Source: Lewinella sp039816955 (GTDB lineage Bacteria > Bacteroidota > Bacteroidia > Chitinophagales > Saprospiraceae). Taken from it: a DNA stretch of 64,000 nt. Of this stretch, positions 51,938 to 59,252 are shown piece after piece; the first letter of the stretch is position 1; the number at the start of each line of letters is the position of its first letter. The notes under the pieces were generated by a model. It did no database searches, was not told the origin of the DNA, and saw only the letters and a program-made list of their open reading frames with translations. Where the stretch lies: NCBI GenBank assembly GCA_039816955.1, contig JBCBWU010000002.1, positions 1 through 64,000 of the forward strand, in the 5' to 3' direction. The position numbers were made by a program, and so were the translations under genes.

Positions 51938-52999
51938 ATGACCACTTACCAACGCATTCTGACGCAACAGCAGTTTCCAACTCCTGATAATTATCTACAG
52001 ATCCACACCATTGACATGCATACTGGGGGGGAGCCGCTACGGGTAATCTTGGGTGGATTTCCTGATTTACCTGGTGACTCTATTTTAGCCAAACGCCGCT
52101 ATTGTCAAGAACACCATGACCACCTGCGGACAGCACTGATGCACGAACCACGCGGCCACGCAGATATGTATGGCTGCCTACTGGTGGAACCTAATGATGA
52201 GGATTCAGATTTTGGCATCTTGTTCTTGCACAATGAAGGATACAGTACCATGTGTGGGCACGCCACGATTGCTATCGCGAAGTTGGCCATACTGATGAAC
52301 TGGGTGGAAGTCAAAGAAGGTACCAATACCATCAAGATTGATGCGCCGTGTGGTCGTTTAACGGCTTTTGTAGAGGTGACAGCAGGTGCGGTGACCGGTG
52401 TGCGTTTTCACTGTGTGCCTTCTTTTGTAGTGAGGTTAGACCAGCAAGTAATAGTTCCTGGACTGGGGCAGGTAAGGTATGACCTGGCTTATGGTGGGGC
52501 ATTTTATGCTTACGTGGACTTAGCGAAAAATCAGCTTGATCTTGATCTTTCGCCAGCTAGTTACCGAAAGCTCATTTCGCAGGGGATGGCAATTAAGCAC
52601 GCGGTGATGAATTCTCCGCAGCCGATTGAGCATCCATTTGAAGAAGATTTAGGTTTTCTATACGGTACGATTTTCATCGGACCCTCTACCGCGGAGGGAG
52701 TTGATAGTCGTAACGTCTGCATTTTTGCCGAAGGGGAAGTAGACCGCTGCCCAACGGGCTCTGGGGTATCCGGTCGTATGGCTATTCATCATCGGCGCGG
52801 CGAAATTGCAATAGGGGAGTCGATGTGTATCGAAAGCATTGTTGATGCCCAGTTTTTGGGTTCAGTGGTGGAGGAAATTGATTTTGGACCCTATCAGGCA
52901 GTAATCCCCCAAGTAGAAGGCAATGCCTTTGTTACTGGCCAGCACACCTTCTTCATCGATCCAGACGATCCATTTAAGCAGGGCTTCTTCTTGCGCTAG
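51938..52999 (+). CDS. Trans-3-hydroxy-L-proline dehydratase (proline racemase family)
   Basis: The 353-residue protein belongs to the proline-racemase fold. Cys106 lies in the MCGHAT motif, while the second catalytic Cys of racemases is Thr273 here (DRCPTGSG). This Cys/Thr pair is diagnostic of trans-3-hydroxy-L-proline dehydratases, including the human enzyme; racemases and epimerases have Cys/Cys. The enzyme converts T3LHyp to Delta1-pyrroline-2-carboxylate. With the reductase gene nine bases before it, this forms a complete two-step route to L-proline. Confidence 0.88.
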   Translation: MTTYQRILTQQQFPTPDNYLQIHTIDMHTGGEPLRVILGGFPDLPGDSILAKRRYCQEHHDHLRTALMHEPRGHADMYGCLLVEPNDEDSDFGILFLHNEGYSTMCGHATIAIAKLAILMNWVEVKEGTNTIKIDAPCGRLTAFVEVTAGAVTGVRFHCVPSFVVRLDQQVIVPGLGQVRYDLAYGGAFYAYVDLAKNQLDLDLSPASYRKLISQGMAIKHAVMNSPQPIEHPFEEDLGFLYGTIFIGPSTAEGVDSRNVCIFAEGEVDRCPTGSGVSGRMAIHHRRGEIAIGESMCIESIVDAQFLGSVVEEIDFGPYQAVIPQVEGNAFVTGQHTFFIDPDDPFKQGFFLR

Positions 53000-53117
53000 C
53001 TGCGGTCTCTGGTTCTAAAGCGAAATCCAATCTTTATGAGGTCGTTGATTAGTTAACCTAGGTGCAGTATTCTCCAGCCCGAAGTAGGGATCTTTGAACC
53101 TAGTTCAGAAACATATT

Positions 53118-53492
53118 ATGACTGGAATGAAAATTGTTTACTTGGCCAATATTATTGTTGCTGGTTGGATCAGCATCAGCAGCCTATTCTTTCCTAAGGA
53201 TGCTGTACAAACTGTTTTTACAGGAGCCTTTGCGTATTCTGAGGCTATTCGCTTAGTTGGGGCTTTATGGGGTGCGATATTTCTTTTGTCGATTCTGGGA
53301 CTCTTCTTTCCGATGCAAATGAGTTTGGTACTCTTGTTTCAGTTGATTTACAAATCCAGTTGGCTACTCTTTGCAGCCTTGCCAGCCATGCTTCGGCAGG
53401 AACCCTATCCACAAAGTATGGCCACCTTCTTTGTCGTGTGGGTACTTATTTTACCCTTTGTAATTCCCTGGCGTGCGCTATTCGCCACTTAA
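53118..53492 (+). CDS. Small four-helix membrane protein of unknown function
   Basis: From ATG 53118 the protein has about 124 residues and four hydrophobic segments (KIVYLANIIVAGWISISSLFF, LVGALWGAIFLLSILGLFF, MSLVLLFQLIYKSSWLLFAAL, FFVVWVLILPFVIPW). A TTG at 53094 is an alternative start, but a GATCTTTG -7-like segment at about 53089-53096 would then overlap it. No family recognised; it lies between the proline pathway and an aldo/keto reductase gene. Confidence 0.7.
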   Translation: MTGMKIVYLANIIVAGWISISSLFFPKDAVQTVFTGAFAYSEAIRLVGALWGAIFLLSILGLFFPMQMSLVLLFQLIYKSSWLLFAALPAMLRQEPYPQSMATFFVVWVLILPFVIPWRALFAT

Positions 53493-53528
53493 GATTCGGA
53501 AATTCTGTAACTAGCAGAAAAAAAGGAG

Positions 53529-54515
53529 ATGCTATACCGCAAGCTTGGGAAAACCGGATTTGAGATTTCAGAATTGTCATTAGGTACTTGGCAAGTAGGG
53601 GGCAAGTGGGGTAGTGGTTTCGATGATGAAAATGCGGAAGCTATTCTACACGCTGCAATTGACGCCGGGGTTAATTTTATCGATACGGCTGATGTTTACG
53701 AATCCGGTAAAAGTGAGGCGGCAGTCGGTCGGGTAGTCCGTGCGCGTTCGGAGCGCATATTCGTGGCTACTAAGTGTGGTCGTTTTATCAATCCGCACGT
53801 TTCTGAGGGTTACCAAGCTCAAGTCTTACGTCAGTTTGTAGAGGATAGTCTGCGCCGCACCGGCCTGGAACGTTTAGATCTTATCCAACTGCATTGCCCA
53901 CCAAACGAAGTGTACTATCGCCCGGAGATCTTTGGTCTGTTCGAACGTTTGCAAGAAGAAGGGAAGGTTGCGCACCTGGGGGTAAGTGTAGAAAAAGTGG
54001 AGCAGGGCCTCAAGGCGATTGAGTATCCTAATGTAGTGAGTGTCCAAATCATCTTTAATCTCTTCCGCCAACGTCCTGCAGAGTTGTTCTTCAAAGAGGC
54101 TCACCGCAGGGATGTAGGTATCATTGTACGCGTTCCTTTGGCTAGTGGCTTGTTGACTGGGCTCTACAGTAATGCGACCACTTTCGAAAAAGACGATCAT
54201 CGCAACTTCAATCGAGATGGTGCGGCCTTCGATAAAGGAGAAACCTTTTCTGGTGTAAACTATGAGTTGGGTTTGCAGGCAGTAGAAGAATTAAGGTCGC
54301 TCTTCCCCAATGAAACGAATTTAGCCCCCAGAGCACTACAATGGATTCTAGAGCACCCTGAGGTCAGCTGTATCATTCCCGGCGCTTCCAAACAAGCTCA
54401 TCTGCACTCTAACTTGTCGGTTTATGACCTTCCCTCATTGGGTGAGGAAAAGGTGGCAGCTATGAATGCTATTTACCAGCGCTTGATCAAAGCAGATGTA
54501 CATCATTTATGGTAG
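53529..54515 (+). CDS. Aldo/keto reductase
   Basis: The 328-residue protein has a TIM barrel with the AKR motifs LGTWQVGG near the N-terminus, the catalytic Asp/Tyr in FIDTADVYESGKSE, Lys in FVATKCGRF, and the C-terminal NADP-binding region VSCIIPGASKQAHLHSNL. The family reduces sugar and aldehyde substrates with NADPH. Substrate unknown. Start ATG 53529; convergent with the methyltransferase gene 22 bases beyond. Confidence 0.88.
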   Translation: MLYRKLGKTGFEISELSLGTWQVGGKWGSGFDDENAEAILHAAIDAGVNFIDTADVYESGKSEAAVGRVVRARSERIFVATKCGRFINPHVSEGYQAQVLRQFVEDSLRRTGLERLDLIQLHCPPNEVYYRPEIFGLFERLQEEGKVAHLGVSVEKVEQGLKAIEYPNVVSVQIIFNLFRQRPAELFFKEAHRRDVGIIVRVPLASGLLTGLYSNATTFEKDDHRNFNRDGAAFDKGETFSGVNYELGLQAVEELRSLFPNETNLAPRALQWILEHPEVSCIIPGASKQAHLHSNLSVYDLPSLGEEKVAAMNAIYQRLIKADVHHLW

Positions 54516-54537
54516 AAAAGGATGACTCTTAGCTTCT

Positions 54538-55011
54538 TTAGTGGAGAATTTGCACCGCTTTTTCTACTACAATTCCGAAGGTGACGGCCACATTTAGGCA
54601 ATCAGTATGCCCTATGTTAGGTACATATACCGCCGCATCCAATAGCTCGATAATGGGAGCAGGAAGCCCATCTTTCTCGCTACCAAATAGGATGAGATCT
54701 TCTGACTCCCAGAGCATGTCATTTAGGTGAACCGCATCTTGATTGATTAGTGTCCCGATCTTGCGGCCGGGGTAGTCGACTAGGAATTGTATCGGATCTT
54801 CCACTTTAATGATTTCGATATAGTCTACCGCACCTGCGGTCCATACTCGGGCGAGGTGCTCCATATCTGCCCGCCCTTTCTTATTCTTCGGTGGGGAGAG
54901 CAGTTCATTTTGATCATAGATGTAGATGCTCCGAAACCCAAAGAATTCTGCCGAGCGGATCATGGATGACATGTTGGGGCGGTATTCAGGGGCGTAAAGG
55001 AGGAGATTCAT
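54538..55011 (-). CDS. SpoU/TrmH-type RNA 2'-O-methyltransferase
   Basis: The 157-residue protein is a compact SPOUT enzyme: NMSSMIRSAEFFGFRSIYIYD at the start, LILFGSEKDGLP in the middle and VYVPNIGHTDCLNVAVTFGIVVEKAV at the end, the knot-forming motifs of SpoU/TrmH. It has no extra RNA-binding domain. It methylates a 2'-hydroxyl in rRNA or tRNA; which one is not clear. Confidence 0.85.
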   Translation of the reverse strand: MNLLLYAPEYRPNMSSMIRSAEFFGFRSIYIYDQNELLSPPKNKKGRADMEHLARVWTAGAVDYIEIIKVEDPIQFLVDYPGRKIGTLINQDAVHLNDMLWESEDLILFGSEKDGLPAPIIELLDAAVYVPNIGHTDCLNVAVTFGIVVEKAVQILH

Positions 55012-55492
55012 TCTGTTGGTTAATGAAAGCGGAGAATAGGGAAAGGTACGAAGATTTGGATTTTGGGGATGGAATTTGAGATAGATGACGGTTTATGGTG
55101 TTGGGGGCACGCCCGCCATGGCGGGACCCACCCTCTCCTGGTCCAGCAACCACCCACTTCTTCCAAAAAAGTGGACAGCAAGATCACACCTTCGCTGATG
55201 ACAATTCATCAGCAAAGCCAGCAACATCTTTTATTGAGCAGAAAAACCGGGAAAAATAACCGCTGATTGATGTTCGCCTACGGAGCTCCAACTTCCATTA
55301 GTGATTCAGTACTAGAAGTTGTACAGCGAACGGGAATATAAAGCCTATGACTATAGCTTTTCTATTTGCTCTTTGCTAAAGTAAAGAGTATTGTGAGAAA
55401 ATAAAAAAATAAGACTAATTTAATTTTAAAAATATTTATTGTTTCAAATGCGATTCATGCTCTACACTTCCACCGCTTTTGTTTGAACCCAT
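55012..55492. other. Intergenic region with palindrome and shared motif
   Basis: This 481-base gap holds no convincing gene. It contains a perfect palindrome, CCCGCCATGGCGGG (55114-55127), and a 22-base segment (55404-55425) that matches the region before the ECF sigma gene (44180-44201) with one mismatch (core AATAAGACTAAT). Either could mark an unannotated small RNA or promoter; neither is shown. Confidence 0.4.
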
Positions 55493-56680
55493 TTACACAT
55501 TCTCCTGCTGTACTGCCGCCGGAAGCGTCTTCCACAAAATTTCCAGATCGAGCCAGAAATTGTATTGTTGTGCGTAGGTGATATCTAGCGCTTTACGTTC
55601 TTCTTCGCTCATTTCCCCTTTGCCTCTTTTGCTTACTTGCCATAAGCCGGTTATTCCTGCAGGCGCGGCAAAGCGTAGGATGGCTTCGTCTTCTGTGAGC
55701 TGCTCTGCTTCGTAGAGTGGGAGCGGGCGGTTGCCTACCAGCGACATGTCTCCGCGGAGTACATTGAACAATTGCGGTAGCTCATCCAGGCTCGTATTGC
55801 GAATGAAACGCCCAATTCGAGTAATCCGGGGATCATTTTTGATCTTAAAGAAGGTGCCGTTCTCCTCGGGTTCGCCCATTTCTTCTTCGTATAAATAAGC
55901 GTCATCTTCTACTAACACGGTATATATTTCATCCTTAGAAGTACTCCGTAGTTCGTCAATCGGCGCGCGTTCGGCTTCGGTACCGTATTGGTTGAGTTCC
56001 TGCAAGCTATCCACTAGCTGGTCGGCATCCTGTCGCATGGAGCGAAACTTGATGAAATTGAATACTCGAAAACCCTGGCCGGCTCGCTTAGAAACGTAGA
56101 AGATGGGACCCCGAGACTCTAGTTTGATCAATACCGCTATCGTCAGCAGTAAGGGTGATAAAACAAGCAAAAGACCTCCCGCACCTAGGATGTCAATCGT
56201 TCGCTTCCAAAGTGGAAGTCCCCATTGCATATCTTCAATAGTACTCCTTGGCGATGGAGGCAGGGGGGCTAAAGTCTTAAAACGCTGTTCCAATTTTTCT
56301 TGTGCGTGAGCGAAAAGCAGGTAATCGGTTACCCTCAATTCTCGACACAATCGTTGGAAAGCCAAAGAAGGTGTGCGGGTGAGTACAAACAACGGAACCC
56401 TGGTCAAGAGAGGATCAAGTAACAGCTGCCCGCGCAAATTTCTTAGAACAAATTGCTGGTCCGCGCGCAAATCAAAAAGGATAACGGGCTGCTCGCCAGG
56501 ATGATCGATAAGGAACTGTCGTAGCTCATCCATCATTTCCTGAATATCGGAATTGAAAACGTAGGGCAGACCTAAGTCTTCGCAAAGTTGTAGTAACGGT
56601 TGGGCCTTGGTACTGCAGCAAAAGAGATGTAGGGTAAAGGCGTGCTGTTCTGCCGTCGAAAGACTTCCTGAGTAACTCAT
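55493..56680 (-). CDS. Phosphoglycosyltransferase with receiver-like N-domain
   Basis: The C-terminal half is a polyprenyl-phosphate phosphoglycosyltransferase (WbaP/PglC-type): hydrophobic hairpin IDILGAGGLLLVLSPLLLTIAVLI, then FIKFRSMRQDAD, RIGRFIRNTSLDELPQLFNVLRGDMSLVG and ITGLWQVSKRG. The N-terminal ~135 residues resemble a receiver domain (ILFDLRADQ for the phospho-Asp strand; VPLFVLTRT) but the Lys of a normal receiver is missing. It starts exopolysaccharide repeat assembly on undecaprenyl phosphate. It overlaps the response-regulator gene by four bases, so signalling may act directly on it. Confidence 0.88.
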   Translation of the reverse strand: MSYSGSLSTAEQHAFTLHLFCCSTKAQPLLQLCEDLGLPYVFNSDIQEMMDELRQFLIDHPGEQPVILFDLRADQQFVLRNLRGQLLLDPLLTRVPLFVLTRTPSLAFQRLCRELRVTDYLLFAHAQEKLEQRFKTLAPLPPSPRSTIEDMQWGLPLWKRTIDILGAGGLLLVLSPLLLTIAVLIKLESRGPIFYVSKRAGQGFRVFNFIKFRSMRQDADQLVDSLQELNQYGTEAERAPIDELRSTSKDEIYTVLVEDDAYLYEEEMGEPEENGTFFKIKNDPRITRIGRFIRNTSLDELPQLFNVLRGDMSLVGNRPLPLYEAEQLTEDEAILRFAAPAGITGLWQVSKRGKGEMSEEERKALDITYAQQYNFWLDLEILWKTLPAAVQQENV

Positions 56681-57060
56681 GAGCTGGGTTGATTGACCTT
56701 TAGGTGATACTGAATACGTGCGGCGACTTCTTGCGGATTGAACGGCTTGGTAATGTAGTCAGCGGCACCAGCCCGCAGGCAATCCACCTTTTCGTTGGTC
56801 TTATTGATGCTACTGAGAATAACTACCGGAATCTCGTTGTACAGCACCGAGGATTTCAACTGTTGTAGCATTTCAAGTCCACTCACTTCTGGCATTCGTA
56901 GATCAAGCATGATCAAATCCGGGACATACTCATTATCCATAATCTTCCAGGCGGCACTACTACCAGACGCAGTACGCACCTCATAGAACTTTTTTAAGAA
57001 CTGGGCGAGAAAGGCTCGCATCATCTCATTGTCATCGATGACGAGTATTCGTTGTTTCAT
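56677..57060 (-). CDS. Single-domain response regulator
   Basis: From ATG 57060 the protein is a stand-alone receiver: ILVIDDNEMMRAFLAQFL, the phospho-Asp in LIMLDLRMPEVSG, the Thr/Ser in VVILSSINKTNE and the Lys in ADYITKPFNPQEV. It has no output domain. A consensus -7 element TATATTTG (57086-57079) lies 19 bases before this start; the ATG at 57078 and the frame to 57183 would begin at or before it and are rejected. Coupled to the phosphoglycosyltransferase by a four-base overlap, it probably signals to that enzyme's receiver-like domain. Confidence 0.9.
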   Translation of the reverse strand: MKQRILVIDDNEMMRAFLAQFLKKFYEVRTASGSSAAWKIMDNEYVPDLIMLDLRMPEVSGLEMLQQLKSSVLYNEIPVVILSSINKTNEKVDCLRAGAADYITKPFNPQEVAARIQYHLKVNQPSS

Positions 57061-57078
57061 AGTGTTTCCGTTACTCAT

Positions 57079-57086
57079 CAAATATA
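57079..57086 (-). promoter_or_regulatory. -7 element of the response-regulator gene
   Basis: Minus-strand TATATTTG is a perfect TAnnTTTG. It fixes the start of the response-regulator gene downstream of 57078. Confidence 0.55.
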
Positions 57087-57355
57087 GGTTCGCCCCTCTT
57101 TTGCAACGGTAGTTTTTCGGTGAACGGATGGGGGCCAACCACCGATTGCTCGTATGGGCGGTTGGATGGTATTTGCCATTCAACGGGCACTGTTTACCAC
57201 TTATCTACGCTTTTCTACCCCTTACCGAAGGATCGTACCGCTAGAACGAAAAATAGCCTGTTTTGCCCCTTTCTCGCCCTAAATTTAGGCTAATGGAGTA
57301 GAGTGCTTGACTAAGCTCTCTGCTCACCGATTTACGAACACACAACACAATTCCT

Positions 57356-58543
57356 TTGCCACAATTCTTCGCCAGGCTAGCACAGCGGCTTTCCCGCATT
57401 ACCAGCTCCGGTAACTACATTGCCGAGGTTGATGGTTTGCGGTTTATGGCCATTATGCCGGTTTTATTGCAGCACCTGAGCGAACGTACTCAACGCTATT
57501 CTACGGTGGATTGGGCCTCGCCCATAGCCAGTGACCCTGTGGCCTTCTGGGCCAGCCGTGGCACCATTGGTGTGTTCATTTTCTTTGCCATCTCCGGTTT
57601 TATTCTCGGTTTACCTTTTGCTCGGCATTATATCCAAGGTGGGAAACGAGTACCTCTAAAATCCTACTTTTGGCGGCGTGTTACTCGCCTCGAACCACCC
57701 TATATTTTTTGGATGAGCTGCTTCTTCCTTATCCTACTCATCAAAGGAGGATTCAATATCGAGCTTTTCGCGCATTGGGGAGCCAGTTTAGGATACTTCC
57801 ACAATATTGCCTACGCTGATTATTCGGTGATCAACCCAGTGGCTTGGTCGCTGGAGATCGAGATTCAATTTTACATATTAGCTCCGCTTCTGGCGTGGCT
57901 ATTCTTCCGTTGGCAAAGTGTCTGGCTCCGGCGTAGTCTTATCCTTGCTGGTATTGTAGGTATTCTTTTAGCCCAGCAATCTTTCGGATGGGTAGCTGTT
58001 CCTTACAAGCTCACTATTCTCTGGCAACTGCATTACTTCCTCATCGGCTTTTTGGTGGCAGATTGGTATCTGAGCGCTGTGCATCAGCAGAAGGAAGGAC
58101 CTGGCAATTGGGGACTTGATGTACTCGCTATTATCGGCATTGCTATTATGGGACTGACTTGGTCAACAGACCTTCCCAAGCGGATGATCTTCAGCTTGAC
58201 ACTGCTGATTTTTATGGTAGCGGGTTTCCGCGGCCGCTGGTTCAGAAGTTTTCTGCGTCTGCGCTGGATTGCCATCATCGGTGGCATGTGCTATACCATT
58301 TACCTCATTCATTTGCCACTGATGGAAGGCTTGGTACCCTTTACCAGCCGCATCAGCCTAGGAGATCAGTTTTGGTTGAATTTATCAGTGCAAGTGCTAT
58401 TGGTCCTTCCGGTAGTGCTATTGGTTTCAGCAGCGGGTTTTCTCTTCTTGGAAAAACCATGTATGGATAAGCATTGGCCCAAGAAACTTTGGGCGTGGTT
58501 CAAAGGCCATCGCCTTTCGTGGAAAAACTTAAAACAAGGATAA
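57356..58543 (+). CDS. Acyltransferase-3 family membrane protein
   Basis: The 395-residue protein has about ten hydrophobic segments and the acyltransferase-3 motifs: EVDGLRFMAIMPVLLQH with the active-site His, GTIGVFIFFAISGFILGLPFA with an R in RVTRLEPPY, and YTIYLIHLPLMEG. Members O-acetylate cell-surface polysaccharides and lipids. The TTG at 57356 is the only start that keeps the N-terminal helix intact. It opens the plus-strand exopolysaccharide operon, one base from the next gene's start. Confidence 0.88.
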   Translation: MPQFFARLAQRLSRITSSGNYIAEVDGLRFMAIMPVLLQHLSERTQRYSTVDWASPIASDPVAFWASRGTIGVFIFFAISGFILGLPFARHYIQGGKRVPLKSYFWRRVTRLEPPYIFWMSCFFLILLIKGGFNIELFAHWGASLGYFHNIAYADYSVINPVAWSLEIEIQFYILAPLLAWLFFRWQSVWLRRSLILAGIVGILLAQQSFGWVAVPYKLTILWQLHYFLIGFLVADWYLSAVHQQKEGPGNWGLDVLAIIGIAIMGLTWSTDLPKRMIFSLTLLIFMVAGFRGRWFRSFLRLRWIAIIGGMCYTIYLIHLPLMEGLVPFTSRISLGDQFWLNLSVQVLLVLPVVLLVSAAGFLFLEKPCMDKHWPKKLWAWFKGHRLSWKNLKQG

Positions 58544-59241
58544 TGTATAAGTACTTGCTCCATATTGCCACCTTTTTCGTGGGGCTGCCCTTGTTCGGAC
58601 AAGAGGTAGCACAACTACAGCTTCGTCCTCTGGATGATTTGCTCACGGATGCGGAACAGCATAGCCCAGCATTACAACTGGAGCGACTCGATACTGAATT
58701 GCTATACAGTGATCTGAAGATTCTCAAGAAGGAATGGGCTAATTATGTAGCAGTATCTGGCTCCTTCCAAGTCGGTAATGTTCAGTTCATCGATAACCTA
58801 AGTAGCGGTAATACGCCAGATGTACGTACGGTGACCCGTGAAAATATTTTTGCGGTAGCTGGCGTAGGACTGCGTTTGCCGCTAAGTGATTTTCTGACTA
58901 AAGCCGATCGCCGTCGGCAAATCGAAATTAAGTTAGATCAGGAGCGCCTCAGTTTACAACAACAAGAGTTTGAATTGCGTCAGTTGGTGATCCGACAGTA
59001 CAATGACTTACAGCGTGCATTGCGCATTACCGATATCCGTTCGCGGGATCTGAATTTTCACGATTTAGCTACTGAGACGGCAGAAAGATCTTTCCGAGAA
59101 GGCACCATGGATTTGGCAACCTACACCGATACCTTCAGTAAGCGCAACGAAGCGGAGATTCGTCTTGAAGAAGCGAAACTTGATGCGCAGTTGCTCTATC
59201 TGCTATTGAAGGAATTGGTGGGAGCAGAGATAAAGGCTTAA
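58543..59241 (+). CDS. Half-length TolC-like outer-membrane protein
   Basis: From ATG 58543 the protein has 232 residues, with a signal peptide (YLLHIATFFVGLPLFGQ) and TolC-like helical hairpin sequence (LDDLLTDAEQHSPALQLERLDTELL; FEGxxD-type helix with LEEAKLDAQLLYLLLKEL at the end). TolC-type proteins are ~430 residues, with two such repeats; here only one is present, so it may act as a hexamer, as an auxiliary protein or be a degenerate half. It overlaps the acyltransferase stop by one base. A longer frame to 58474 is rejected. Confidence 0.7.
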   Translation: MYKYLLHIATFFVGLPLFGQEVAQLQLRPLDDLLTDAEQHSPALQLERLDTELLYSDLKILKKEWANYVAVSGSFQVGNVQFIDNLSSGNTPDVRTVTRENIFAVAGVGLRLPLSDFLTKADRRRQIEIKLDQERLSLQQQEFELRQLVIRQYNDLQRALRITDIRSRDLNFHDLATETAERSFREGTMDLATYTDTFSKRNEAEIRLEEAKLDAQLLYLLLKELVGAEIKA

Positions 59242-59252
59242 ATCTACATCAC

